A stretch of 64,000 nucleotides of DNA from JAWXBM01 sp034440115 (GCA_034440115.1 JAWXBM010000011.1:1-64000), one strand, 5' to 3'. Positions 15,965 through 25,113 are shown, counted from the first letter of the stretch. Translations and numbers: made by a program. Notes: generated from the sequence alone by a model not told the origin.

Positions 15965-18190
15965 ATGAATTTCAAACTCGTCAATGGTCTTACTTTTGCT
16001 GTCTGTTGCAGTTTTCTGGCCTTGCCGCAAGCACCGCGGGCCGGCCAGGAACTGGCCGAAGCCGATGCAGCTATCGTCCTGGATCCCATCGTGGTGGTTG
16101 CCAGCAAGCGGCCGCAGGCGCTTTCCACTATTGCAGCGCAGGTTACTGTTATTGACGCAGAGCAAATCAGTCAAAATCTGGTCGAGGACATCAACGGCTT
16201 GCTGCGTTATGAGCCTGGCCTGGAGGTGGAAACCGCTGGAACCCGCTTTGGCGCCACGGCCATCAACATTCGCGGCATCGGGGGTAATCGTGTAGCCATC
16301 GAACAGGATGGGATACCGGTGCGTGATCAGGTTGTGGTTGGGGCATTTTCTAATGGCGGCCGAGCCTTGCTGGAAACGGATCGCATCAAAAGGGTAGAAG
16401 TGCTGCACGGCCCGGCTTCAGTGTTGTACGGCTCCAATGCACTGGGCGGCATCATCAGCGTGACCAGTTGGGATCCTGAAGATTTGCTCGCCATTACCCA
16501 AGGCAAGGTTGCAGTTCGTGTGCGCGGGGGCTACCAGGGGGTAAATGACAACTGGGTAGGCTCGGGAATTGCTGCCTGGGGAGAAGGCAGTCACGGGCTA
16601 CTCGTAGCGGCAACCTGGCGCGAAGGTCATGAGCGGGATAATACGGCCCCGGCCGATGCAGCGACTGATCCCCAGGACTGGGACAGCCAGGATTTCATGT
16701 TGCGCTATACCTTCGATAGCGCTGCAGGCAATCGCCTGCGCCTTACCGCACGCAGTCAAGAGCGCGATATCGATACTGAAATCCAGTCACAACTTGGCTA
16801 TGGACGGCGTTTTGGCACCACCACCGAGCTGTTGGGATTCGACCACGATGAAAACCAACTGCTGGCGGCTGATTATGAATTTGCCTTTGGTGGTTGGGAG
16901 CAGGGGGTGGTTCGGTTATTTCATACTGACTATGAAACGGATCAGTACACGTTCGAAACCCGGGCCAATGCCAGGACACCGGTGAAGATACACAGGCGGT
17001 TTTATTACCAGCAGCAACACGATGGCATGAACCTGAATTTGTTTCGCAGCCTGATCAGCGGTGCAACGACGCATGAGCTGAGTCTGGGGATGGAATGGCT
17101 GCAAACCCAAAGTGGGGAATTCCGCGATGGTTCGCAAACCAATCTGCTGACCGGCCAAAGCAGCAATGTCATTCTGGGTGAGCAGATGCCAGTGCGTGAT
17201 TTTCCAAACTCACGTAGCCGCGAACTGGGCTTTTATATCCAGGATGAAATCAGTTTTGCCAACAGCCGCTGGGAGCTGGTGCCAGCCTTGCGCTGGGATC
17301 ATTACGAGCTGAAACCTCAGGTCGATAAAATCTGGCAGGAAGATTATCCCGATTTCACCGTTACGGACGTCAGTGACAGCCAGTTCACACCTCGCTTGGC
17401 TGCGTTGTATCGAATGAGCTCCGTTGGGAGCCTTTACGGACAGTATTCAGCCGGGTTTAGGGCACCCCCTTTTGAGGATGTGAATATTGGCCTGTTCATT
17501 CCTCTGTTTGGTTACCGCGCTATTCCCAATCCGGACCTGCAGGCCGAAACTTCCAATGGATTTGAACTGGGCAGTCGCTGGATTACCGGCCATTCGCAGT
17601 TGAGCCTGGCACTTTTTTATACTGATTATGATGATTTCATTGAGTCGCGCGCCTTGATCGGCATCGAGCCACAGACCGGTGAATTGATATTCCAGTCGCG
17701 CAATATCGACCAGGCGCGAATTTACGGCCTGGATATACGTTATGAGCAGGATCTGGCAGCCTGGAACGAGAAGCTGCAGGGCTGGTACCTCAAAGCAGCC
17801 GCGTACTGGTCAGAGGGCGATAACCGGCAGAATGATCAGCCCTTGAATTCCATTGCGCCACCACAGGCCGTGATCGGAACTTCCTGGTATTCGCACGATG
17901 AACGCTGGAATATGGAGCTGACGGGTACCTTGACTGCTGCGAAGAAAACCGAAGAAACAGACCAAAACATTGCGCCACGATATGCCACTGATGCTTGGTT
18001 CAGTCTGGATTTCGCAGCGGGTTGGCGTCCAGTCGCTGACCTGCAGATTCGCGCAGGAATTTTTAACCTTACAAATGAAAGCTATTGGCACTGGCTGGAT
18101 GTGGCTAATCTGGAAGCCGGTAATCCCATGATTCCCATACTTTCACAGCCTGGAAGAAGCTACTCCTTCAGCATCAGTTTTGAATTTTGA
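15965..18190 (+). CDS. TonB-dependent outer-membrane receptor, hemoglobin/heme-type
   Basis: From ATG 15965 the protein is 741 residues: signal peptide (LTFAVCCSFLALPQAPRAG), TonB-box-like segment (LDPIVVVASK), plug domain with the conserved IKRVEVLHGPASVLYGSNALGG, and a 22-strand-type barrel ending in aromatic SFSISFEF. The plug (INGLLRYEPGLEVET) and the penultimate NLTNESYWHW resemble the hemoglobin/transferrin receptor subfamily, suggesting heme uptake; copper or another chelate cannot be excluded. Upstream lie an NsrR operator and a Dnr-like box, and downstream is nirS. The in-frame start at 15872 would lie inside the regulatory region and is rejected. The ribosome site is weak. Confidence 0.85.
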   Translation: MNFKLVNGLTFAVCCSFLALPQAPRAGQELAEADAAIVLDPIVVVASKRPQALSTIAAQVTVIDAEQISQNLVEDINGLLRYEPGLEVETAGTRFGATAINIRGIGGNRVAIEQDGIPVRDQVVVGAFSNGGRALLETDRIKRVEVLHGPASVLYGSNALGGIISVTSWDPEDLLAITQGKVAVRVRGGYQGVNDNWVGSGIAAWGEGSHGLLVAATWREGHERDNTAPADAATDPQDWDSQDFMLRYTFDSAAGNRLRLTARSQERDIDTEIQSQLGYGRRFGTTTELLGFDHDENQLLAADYEFAFGGWEQGVVRLFHTDYETDQYTFETRANARTPVKIHRRFYYQQQHDGMNLNLFRSLISGATTHELSLGMEWLQTQSGEFRDGSQTNLLTGQSSNVILGEQMPVRDFPNSRSRELGFYIQDEISFANSRWELVPALRWDHYELKPQVDKIWQEDYPDFTVTDVSDSQFTPRLAALYRMSSVGSLYGQYSAGFRAPPFEDVNIGLFIPLFGYRAIPNPDLQAETSNGFELGSRWITGHSQLSLALFYTDYDDFIESRALIGIEPQTGELIFQSRNIDQARIYGLDIRYEQDLAAWNEKLQGWYLKAAAYWSEGDNRQNDQPLNSIAPPQAVIGTSWYSHDERWNMELTGTLTAAKKTEETDQNIAPRYATDAWFSLDFAAGWRPVADLQIRAGIFNLTNESYWHWLDVANLEAGNPMIPILSQPGRSYSFSISFEF

Positions 18191-18222
18191 TGCAGGTTAA
18201 TTTACCGCTGCGCATGCTTTGT

Positions 18223-18236
18223 ATGACATGCGTCAA
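18223..18236 (+). promoter_or_regulatory. Candidate Dnr/FNR-family box of the nirS promoter
   Basis: ATGACATGCGTCAA matches TTGAC-N4-GTCAA at 9 of 10 positions. TAAAAT at 18259-18264 can serve as -10, predicting a start near 18271 and placing the box at about -41.5, the same geometry as at the receptor promoter. A lone NsrR-like half site (AAGCATCTTT) lies downstream at 18278-18287. Confidence 0.55.
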
Positions 18237-18317
18237 GAGTTGTTCTCTCGGGGGCTATTAAAATTGAGGCAAACAGAAAGCATCTTTATCCGGTACTCAA
18301 TCTACGGAGCCAAGAAA

Positions 18318-20516
18318 ATGAAAATTCGCAACACCCTTATCCTGGCCACGGCCATATTGGTTTCGGTTTCTGCCTGCGGGCAGAACACAGACCAGCCAGC
18401 TGCCCAGACCACTGCCCAGACCACTGCCCAGGCCACTACTGCCCAGCCCGCTGCTCAGGCACCTGCAGGCAAAGTTGACCCGGCCTTGGCTGTGCATGCC
18501 GCTGAAGCTGCCAGCGTTTCGCTGGAAGACCGAATAGCAAACGGTAAAAAGCTCTATGGCACCCATTGTTCTGCTTGTCATCAAAGCGAAGGGCAGGGCT
18601 TGAAAGGCGCTTTTCCTCCACTCGCAGGTTCGGACAATCTGCTGGAAGGGCCCGCGATAGCGGTAAATGCCGTGATCAACGGCCTGTCAGGGCCCATTAC
18701 CGTGAATGGGGTTGAATACAATTCGGTTATGCCGGCGCTCTCTTATCTGAGCGACAGCGACGTGGCCGATGTCGTCACCTTTGTGATGAATTCCTGGGAC
18801 AACCCAGGCGGTGAAGTGAACGCTGCGGAAGTGGCTGCGGCACGTGGCGGTGTAGCCGTGTCGGGGCCCTCTGATCATCCGGTTTCGGGCACTGGCGAAA
18901 TGGCTTACTCCGGTGCACCAACAGCAATGACCGGTGAGCTGGCGAAAAAATTCATCGATTCCGAAGGGCCCCCAATGACCGAGGCAGAGTTTGATATGGC
19001 CACGGAAGTTTACTTCCAGCGTTGTGCCGGCTGCCATGGCGTGTTGCGCAAGGGCGCCACGGGCAAGCCACTGACCACCGATATCACACGCGAGAAGGGT
19101 AGCGATTACCTGAAGGCCTTGATTACCTACGGTTCACCGGCTGGTATGCCCAACTGGGGAACATCGGGTGACTTGACGGATGAGCAGGTCGATATCATGG
19201 CGCGCTTCCTGCAGCACCAACCTCCGACTCCGCCAGAATGGGGTATGGAAGAAATGATGGCCAGTTGGAAAGTGATCGTTGCACCAGCAGACCGCCCAAC
19301 CAAGCCACAGCATGATCGCAATATCGAGAACTTCTTCGCCGTTACGCTGCGTGATTCCGGTCAGGTGGCGATCATCGATGGTGATACCAAGGAAGTGATC
19401 AATATCATCAAGACCGGCTACGCGGTGCACATCTCACGGCCATCCGCCTCAAGCCGCTATGTGTTTACCATCGGCCGTGATGGCAAGATCGACATGATCG
19501 ACCTGTGGATGAACCCACCTGACCTGGTGGCGGAGATCAAGATCGGCCTGGAAGCCCGTTCGGTTGAAACTTCCAAATATCATGGTTACGAAGATAAATA
19601 CGCGATTGCTGGTGCTTACTGGCCACCGCAATTCACCATCATGGATGGTGACACGCTCAAGCCTCTGACCATTGTTTCAACCCGTGGCATGACGGTGGAC
19701 ACTCAGGAATACCATCCGGAGCCGCGTGTAGCAGCTATCGTGGCATCTCACGAGCATCCTGAGTTCATCGTCAACGTCAAGGAAACGGGCAAGATACTGC
19801 TGGTCAATTACGAGGATATCGACAACCTCAGTATCACAACCATTGGCGCAGCCCGATTCCTGCATGACGGTGGCTGGGACGTAACCAAGCGTTATTTCCT
19901 GACGGCCGCAAACAACTCGGACCGCATTGCCGTGGTCGACTCCAAAACACGCAAGCTGGTTGGCTTGCCCGAAGTGACCAAGATCCCTCATCCGGGTCGT
20001 GGTGCCAATATCACCGATCCTGAGTTTGGGCCGGTATGGGTTACCAGTGCTTTGGGTAGTTCCAACATCACCTTCCTGGGCACCGACCCTGCAGGCCATG
20101 CTGACAATGCCTGGAAAGTAGTGCGTGAACTGGCAGGCCAGGGCGGTGGTTCCTTGTTTGTGAAATCACACCCCAAGTCCACCAACCTGTGGGTGGATAC
20201 CACACTCAACCCAGACCCGAACATATCGCAGAGTATCGCCGTGTTTGACATCAATAATCTTGACGCCGGCTATGAAGTTCTGCCAATCGGAGCATGGGCT
20301 GAACTGGGTGAGGGGCCGAAGCGTGTGGTCCAGCCTGAGTATAACAAGGCGGGCGATGAAGTCTGGTTCTCTGTCTGGAGTGGTCAGGACCAGGAATCTG
20401 CCATCGTGGTGGTGGACGACAAGACCCGGACGCTTAAAGCCGTCATCAAGGGTCCGGAAATCATCACGCCAACGGGCAAGTTCAACATCTACAACACAGT
20501 ACACGACGTCTACTAG
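18318..20516 (+). CDS. nirS: Cytochrome cd1 nitrite reductase with extra cytochrome c domain and lipobox
   Basis: Reduces nitrite to nitric oxide in the periplasm. From ATG 18318 (GGAG site) the protein is 732 residues; typical NirS is about 570. Residues 1-20 form a lipoprotein signal with lipobox VSAC (Cys20), then a T/A/Q repeat linker, an additional cytochrome c domain with CSACH at 84-88 and methionine candidates around VMPALS, then the standard NirS part: CAGCH at 236-240 (GVLRKGATGKPLT), d1 propeller with the heme-ligand segment GYAVHISR (His371), and conserved histidines in EYHPEPR (His466) and FLHDGG (His516). The C-terminus PTGKFNIYNTVHDVY is typical. The start at 18219 lies in the promoter and is rejected. 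No nir maturation genes are nearby. Confidence 0.93.
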   Translation: MKIRNTLILATAILVSVSACGQNTDQPAAQTTAQTTAQATTAQPAAQAPAGKVDPALAVHAAEAASVSLEDRIANGKKLYGTHCSACHQSEGQGLKGAFPPLAGSDNLLEGPAIAVNAVINGLSGPITVNGVEYNSVMPALSYLSDSDVADVVTFVMNSWDNPGGEVNAAEVAAARGGVAVSGPSDHPVSGTGEMAYSGAPTAMTGELAKKFIDSEGPPMTEAEFDMATEVYFQRCAGCHGVLRKGATGKPLTTDITREKGSDYLKALITYGSPAGMPNWGTSGDLTDEQVDIMARFLQHQPPTPPEWGMEEMMASWKVIVAPADRPTKPQHDRNIENFFAVTLRDSGQVAIIDGDTKEVINIIKTGYAVHISRPSASSRYVFTIGRDGKIDMIDLWMNPPDLVAEIKIGLEARSVETSKYHGYEDKYAIAGAYWPPQFTIMDGDTLKPLTIVSTRGMTVDTQEYHPEPRVAAIVASHEHPEFIVNVKETGKILLVNYEDIDNLSITTIGAARFLHDGGWDVTKRYFLTAANNSDRIAVVDSKTRKLVGLPEVTKIPHPGRGANITDPEFGPVWVTSALGSSNITFLGTDPAGHADNAWKVVRELAGQGGGSLFVKSHPKSTNLWVDTTLNPDPNISQSIAVFDINNLDAGYEVLPIGAWAELGEGPKRVVQPEYNKAGDEVWFSVWSGQDQESAIVVVDDKTRTLKAVIKGPEIITPTGKFNIYNTVHDVY
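18399..18434 (+). repeat. 12-base tandem repeat in the nirS linker
   Basis: Three copies of about ACTGCCCAGACC (18399, 18411, 18423) encode TTAQ-type repeats between the lipobox and the first cytochrome c domain. Changes in copy number would keep the reading frame. Confidence 0.75.
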
Positions 20517-20523
20517 TCAATCT

Positions 20524-20552
20524 GACCGTCCGGGAGTTTTTTCCGGGCGGTC
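20524..20552 (+). terminator. Hairpin after nirS
   Basis: GACCGTCCGG and CCGGGCGGTC form a ten-base stem with a nine-base loop eight bases after the nirS stop. No T tract follows, so it may be a partial terminator or a 3'-end stabiliser between nirS and the porin gene. Confidence 0.5.
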
Positions 20553-20594
20553 AATTCCGGCCTGCCTTTTAGACAGGAGCAAAGGAGAAATATC

Positions 20595-21833
20595 ATGACT
20601 AACCAACGCAAGCTGCTCGCCACATCGGCAGCAGTTTTCGTGGCTGCGTTCGTCGCCACCATGCAGCCAGCTCAGGCTGCCGAGTCATTTACGGAAATGT
20701 TTACCGAGGGTAAAGCAGGCGTGTCTTTTCGTTATCGCTATGAATTTGTTGACCAGGAAAACCTCGCCAAAGACGCACAGGCATCCACCCTGCGGGGCAG
20801 GCTGAACTTCAAAACCGATGACTGGAAAGGCTTTGGATCTTTTGCTGAATTCGACTACCTCAGCGATGTGATCTGGAATGACTACAACGCGGGCGCGGGC
20901 AACACACCCAACAGGACCCACTATCCGGTGGTAGCAGATCCTACTGGCCCGGATCTGAATCAGGCCTTTTTGCAGTGGCAAAATGGCGCTGCGGGAAGCC
21001 TGGTTCGCGGCGGCCGGCAACGGATCATTTATGACAATGCGCGTTTTGTGGGAAATGTGGGCTGGCGGCAGAATGAGCAGACTTACGATGCTGCATACTT
21101 CCAGCAGAAAGTAGCGGCTGTGGATTTTCAACTGGCTTATGTCTGGCAAGTCAATCGCATTTTTGGTGATGACGTGCCTGCAGGTGAGAACGAAAACTCC
21201 ACTGTGTTGGGTAATTTGGGATACAACCTGGAAGGCCTGGGTAAGCTGACGGGCTACTACTACGATATCGATAATGACGATGTCGCATCATTTTCAACCA
21301 GCACCTATGGTGGTCGTTTTGTCGGCACGTACAAATTTGGTGAAAACGCCTTCGGCTATGCGCTGGAATATGCGCACCAATCGGATGCGCACAATAATCC
21401 GCTAGCCTACAGCGCCAATTACTACCGTATTGATGCCTCGCTGGGTATTGGAAAAATAACGCCTTATGTGGGCTATGAATCGCTGGGTGGAGATGACTCA
21501 AAAGCGGGTGCGTCTTTCCGTACGCCTCTGGCTACGCTGCACGCATTCAACGGTTGGGCTGATATGTTTCTGAATACGCCGGCTGCTGGTCTGAATGACT
21601 TTTTTGTGGGTGTTAAAGGCGTTTCGGGAACGTGGAACTGGGATGCGCTTTACCACGATTTCGATGCGCAATCAGGCAGTCAGTCCTTTGGCTCTGAAAC
21701 AGACGCCTCAATCGGTCGCAAGTTTGCCGAGAAATACAGTGTGTTGTTCAAAGCGGCTCTGTTTGCTGCTTCAAAGTCATCGCCTTATCCCGATACCACC
21801 AAGGTGTGGGTGCAGCTCACAGCAGATTTCTGA
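20595..21833 (+). CDS. Outer-membrane porin-like beta-barrel protein
   Basis: The 412-residue product has a signal peptide (LLATSAAVFVAAFVATMQ, cleavage near AQA) and a beta-barrel of alternating aromatic strands ending in KVWVQLTADF. The GKAGVSFRYRYEFVDQ and STLRGRLNFKT segments are typical of alginate-export/OprD-like or capsule porins of gammaproteobacteria; substrate unknown. An AAAGGAG site precedes the ATG. It follows nirS at about 80 bases on the same strand, so it may be cotranscribed and could serve solute entry during nitrite respiration, which is inference. Confidence 0.8.
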   Translation: MTNQRKLLATSAAVFVAAFVATMQPAQAAESFTEMFTEGKAGVSFRYRYEFVDQENLAKDAQASTLRGRLNFKTDDWKGFGSFAEFDYLSDVIWNDYNAGAGNTPNRTHYPVVADPTGPDLNQAFLQWQNGAAGSLVRGGRQRIIYDNARFVGNVGWRQNEQTYDAAYFQQKVAAVDFQLAYVWQVNRIFGDDVPAGENENSTVLGNLGYNLEGLGKLTGYYYDIDNDDVASFSTSTYGGRFVGTYKFGENAFGYALEYAHQSDAHNNPLAYSANYYRIDASLGIGKITPYVGYESLGGDDSKAGASFRTPLATLHAFNGWADMFLNTPAAGLNDFFVGVKGVSGTWNWDALYHDFDAQSGSQSFGSETDASIGRKFAEKYSVLFKAALFAASKSSPYPDTTKVWVQLTADF

Positions 21834-21846
21834 CGTATCTACCGTC

Positions 21847-21867
21847 ACCCCGGACTTGATCCGGGGT
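21847..21867. repeat. Dispersed palindrome (ACCCCGGA-N5-TCCGGGGT)
   Basis: Perfect eight-base arms with loop CTTGA, followed by CCAAAAAA. Palindromes of the form CCCGGACTTGATCCGGG are common dispersed repeats in proteobacterial intergenic DNA. It lies 14 bases after the porin stop and may help end transcription. Confidence 0.7.
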
Positions 21868-22010
21868 CCAAAAAATCGTCTTGATCAGCCCGGCGGCTGC
21901 CAGGAAATATGGACTCGCAAAACGAGCCGGGGCTGCATATAATTAAAAGCAAATAGCCAAAAGCAGTGATAACCTTCCGTTCTGAGAAATGACCCGCAAC
22001 GGAACCCACC

Positions 22011-23273
22011 ATGAGACCATTTCTAATCAGTTTGCTGAGCCTGTTGCTGGCTGCGTGTGATGCATCCACCCAAAACCAACCCGTAGAGGAACCAATGGCC
22101 CAAGCGGAAGAAAGTGAAACCTGGCGGGTGGCCATCGAGTTGCCTGGTATTGAATTGCCGGTAACTTTGCACCTGGCCAATGACTTGAGTGAAGCGTGGT
22201 TTATCAATGGCCATGAACGGGTCGTGGTTCCCGAAATCAGCGCTGAAGGTGAGCAGATTACGCTGCGTTTTCCAACCTTCAATAACACTTTTGAATTGGC
22301 CCGTTCTGGCGATGCCATGAGCGGCACTCTGACGCTGGTGAAATTGGGCTATGAGCAGCAAATGCCGGTGCAGGCCGAGCGCGGCAATACGCAGCGGTTT
22401 ACCGACAGCAAAGCTCCCGAAATCAATGTAACCGGCCGCTGGGAAACGATGTTTACCGATGCCAATGGCAAGCTCACCGAGGCTGTTGGAGAGCTCGACC
22501 AGCAGGGCAGTCGAGTGCTGGGCACCTTTTTGACACCCACAGGGGATTATCGCTACCTGGAAGGCTCTGTCAGTGGTCGACAATTGTTGCTGTCTACTTT
22601 TGATGGCGCCCATGCTTTTGCTTTCAGTGCCGGGCTGAATGATCAGGATGAGCTTGAAGGTGGCTTCTGGTCAGGCACGAAGTCTTACGAAACGTGGCTG
22701 GCAAAGCGGAACTTTGATGCTCAACTGCCCGATGCCTACGAGCTGACTTATCTCAAAAAAGGCTACGACAGGTTAGCATTCAGTTTCCCGAATCTGGATG
22801 GACAGCCCGTTTCCCTGAATGATGAGCGATTCAAAAACAAAGTAGTGCTGGTTACCCTGTCCGGCACCTGGTGCCCGAACTGTGCTGATGAAGTGGCTTT
22901 TCTATCCGGATATTACCGGCAGAATCAAGATCGGGGCCTGGAAATCATCACCTTGCTGTACGAGCACTTTGATGAATTTGAACTGGCCGCCCAACAGGGC
23001 AAGCTGCTGCGCGACGAATATGCTATTGATTACACCTTGCTGGTTGCAGGTGTCTCCGACAAGACACTGGCGGCCGAGACCCTGCCCATGCTGAACCATG
23101 TGCTGGCTTTTCCGACCATGATTTTCATTGATCGCAACGGTGCCGTGCGGCGTATTCACACCGGCTTCAGCGGCCCTGGCACGGGTGCTTATTACCAGCA
23201 GTTTGTAACCGGGTTCAATGAACTGATGGAACAGTTGCTCGAACAAAGCGCAGCGGCTGATCCGGCTGAATAG
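22011..23273 (+). CDS. TlpA-like thiol-disulfide lipoprotein with an N-terminal domain of unknown function
   Basis: The 420-residue protein has a lipobox (LLLAACD, Cys16). Residues about 25-240 form an uncharacterised beta-rich domain, and from about 260 a thioredoxin fold follows with the redox motif WCPNC and a cis-proline segment AFPTMIF. TlpA/ResA-type proteins reduce or exchange disulfides in the periplasm, often for cytochrome c or copper-centre maturation. Its position near nirS is compatible with helping c-type cytochromes, but it is separated from the porin by a palindrome and may be independent. ATG 22011 is the only sensible start. Confidence 0.85.
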   Translation: MRPFLISLLSLLLAACDASTQNQPVEEPMAQAEESETWRVAIELPGIELPVTLHLANDLSEAWFINGHERVVVPEISAEGEQITLRFPTFNNTFELARSGDAMSGTLTLVKLGYEQQMPVQAERGNTQRFTDSKAPEINVTGRWETMFTDANGKLTEAVGELDQQGSRVLGTFLTPTGDYRYLEGSVSGRQLLLSTFDGAHAFAFSAGLNDQDELEGGFWSGTKSYETWLAKRNFDAQLPDAYELTYLKKGYDRLAFSFPNLDGQPVSLNDERFKNKVVLVTLSGTWCPNCADEVAFLSGYYRQNQDRGLEIITLLYEHFDEFELAAQQGKLLRDEYAIDYTLLVAGVSDKTLAAETLPMLNHVLAFPTMIFIDRNGAVRRIHTGFSGPGTGAYYQQFVTGFNELMEQLLEQSAAADPAE

Positions 23274-23305
23274 GTCGCGTCCCAGCCGGCGCAGTCAAAA
23301 CCTGG

Positions 23306-23968
23306 CTAAATTTCCACCACACCGCGCGGTGTGGCCATCAACACCACATCGGCAGGCCGCATGGCAAACAGGCCACAGGTCACCACGCCAGTCAGGTTAT
23401 TGATGCGCTGCTCGATGCTGGTTGGGTCCAGCAGATTCATATTGTGCACATCCAGGATCTGGTTGCCGTTGTCGGTAATAAAACCTTCACGTAATACCGG
23501 TTGACCGCCAATCACCACCAACTGCCGGGCAACGTAGCTGCGCGCCATGGGGATGACTTCTACCGGCACAGGGAAATTACCCAACACACCCACTTTCTTG
23601 CTTTCGTCCACGATGCAGATAAATTTGCGGCTGGCTGCTGCGATGATTTTCTCGCGCGTCAGTGCGCCACCGCCGCCTTTGATGAGGCGCCGGTGCTTGT
23701 CAAACTCATCAGCGCCATCGATGTATACATCCAGTGTGCCAGCCTGGTTCAGCTCTTGCACCTCAATGCCGACCTCCTTCAAGCGCGAGGTAGTGGCTTC
23801 CGATGAAGACACCGCTGCTTTAATGCGTTTGCCGCTGTTGGCCAGGGCATCGATAAAGCAGTTCACCGTGCTGCCGGTACCTACACCCAAAATACTGTCT
23901 TCCTTGACCCAGGCCAATGCAGCCTCGGCCACGCGCATTTTCTGCGCCAGTTGCGGATCAGTACTCAT
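23306..23968 (-). CDS. rpiA: Ribose-5-phosphate isomerase A
   Basis: Interconverts ribose 5-phosphate and ribulose 5-phosphate in the pentose phosphate pathway. From ATG 23968 the protein has 220 residues (E. coli 219), with the phosphate loop GVGTGSTVNCFI, SSSEATT, the catalytic region DGADEFDKHRRLIKGGGGALTREKI and DVHNMNL. The start overlaps the stop of the EVE gene (ATGA). A longer reading upstream would run into that gene. Confidence 0.95.
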   Translation of the reverse strand: MSTDPQLAQKMRVAEAALAWVKEDSILGVGTGSTVNCFIDALANSGKRIKAAVSSSEATTSRLKEVGIEVQELNQAGTLDVYIDGADEFDKHRRLIKGGGGALTREKIIAAASRKFICIVDESKKVGVLGNFPVPVEVIPMARSYVARQLVVIGGQPVLREGFITDNGNQILDVHNMNLLDPTSIEQRINNLTGVVTCGLFAMRPADVVLMATPRGVVEI

Positions 23969-24441
23969 GCGTCCTGTTGCTCCAGTTCGAGGATGAATTC
24001 CCAATGCGCTTGCTCCACCGGCATCACCGACAGGCGATTGCCGCGGCGCACCAGGGCAAAATTCTGCAGGCAATTTGCGTGCTGTTTTAGCTCAGTCAGA
24101 CTGATCAGGCGCCTGGTCTTGCGCTTGTAGCGCACGTCGACCATCAGCCAGCGCGGATTTTCCGGATCGCTCTTGGCATCGAAGTGATGATCATTGGGAT
24201 CGAATGCGGTGTGGTCCGGACAGGCCGCTTTAGATGCCACTTCTGCAATTCCGACGATACCCGGTGTTGCGCAATTTGAGTGGTAGAAAAAAATCAGGTC
24301 ACCTTTGCGCATGTCGTCGCGCATGTAGTTGCGTGCCTGATAATTCCTCACTCCATCCCAGTGCTCTGTCTTTGCCGGAGCATTTTTCAGGTCATCGATG
24401 CTGAACGCATCCGGTTCGCTTTTTATCAACCAATGGCGCAT
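23965..24441 (-). CDS. EVE domain protein
   Basis: The 158-residue product (MRHWLIKSEPDAFSIDDL, then WDGVRNYQARN, MRKGDLIFFYHSN, GIVGIAEV) is a full-length EVE (PUA-like) domain protein, related to thymocyte nuclear protein 1. EVE domains recognise modified bases in DNA or RNA. The fifteen or so residues RNYQARNYMRDDM are the usual pocket region. It is four-base coupled to rpiA. Its physiological role in bacteria is not settled. Confidence 0.92.
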   Translation of the reverse strand: MRHWLIKSEPDAFSIDDLKNAPAKTEHWDGVRNYQARNYMRDDMRKGDLIFFYHSNCATPGIVGIAEVASKAACPDHTAFDPNDHHFDAKSDPENPRWLMVDVRYKRKTRRLISLTELKQHANCLQNFALVRRGNRLSVMPVEQAHWEFILELEQQDA

Positions 24442-24485
24442 GTCGTGGAATATCCTGTTATTGCAGTGAGCGGCATTGTCCCGGA

Positions 24486-25100
24486 TCAGACCGAGAAGGT
24501 AAACCGCTGGCTGTCGCTGATCAATTCATGCAGCGGGACATCGTGTGGGTCGGTAGGAATTTCGCTGCTGCACTGCAACTCAAAAGCGATACCGATGCGC
24601 AGCGGAACAGGCCTGTTCCTGAGCGATTCCAGAGCTTTGTCGTAGTAGCCCGAACCCATGCCCAGGCGGGCGCCACTGCTGTCCCAGGCCACCAGCGGCA
24701 GCAGGATTACGCCCAAATCTTTCGGCGGCACTTCTTTGCCCTTGGCTGGTTCAGCAAAGCCCAGACTGTTTTCAGACAAAGCGTCATTGGCCTGCCAATG
24801 CCGGAAAACCATACGGGGCTCAGTACCTTGCTTTTCGATAAACGGCAGCGCCAGGCGAAAACCGGCTTGCCGCAAGGGACCGAACGATGGGGCCAAATCC
24901 GGTTCGCCATCGAAAGCGAGGTAGGCAGATACATGACAGGGTGGCAACTCCAACAAGCGGCGCACCAAGCGCTCGTTCAGCGCGGCATTCTGTTGTGCGC
25001 GTAATTCGGGTGCCAAATCTCTGCGACGTGCCCGCACACTAATGCGCAGAGACTTTTTTTGCTGCTGGATCAGACTTGGCTCAAGCGGAAAAAGTGCCAT
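24486..25100 (-). CDS. fau: 5-formyltetrahydrofolate cyclo-ligase
   Basis: ATP-dependent conversion of 5-formyl-THF to 5,10-methenyl-THF. The 204-residue protein has the substrate region AYLAFDGEPDL and the ATP-binding GARLGMGSGYYDKAL motif near the C-terminus. The neighbouring 6S RNA immediately upstream on the same strand is the classic ssrS-fau (ygfA) arrangement of gammaproteobacteria, so fau is probably partly read through from the 6S promoter. Confidence 0.93.
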   Translation of the reverse strand: MALFPLEPSLIQQQKKSLRISVRARRRDLAPELRAQQNAALNERLVRRLLELPPCHVSAYLAFDGEPDLAPSFGPLRQAGFRLALPFIEKQGTEPRMVFRHWQANDALSENSLGFAEPAKGKEVPPKDLGVILLPLVAWDSSGARLGMGSGYYDKALESLRNRPVPLRIGIAFELQCSSEIPTDPHDVPLHELISDSQRFTFSV

Positions 25101-25113
25101 TTGAAGTAGTCAA

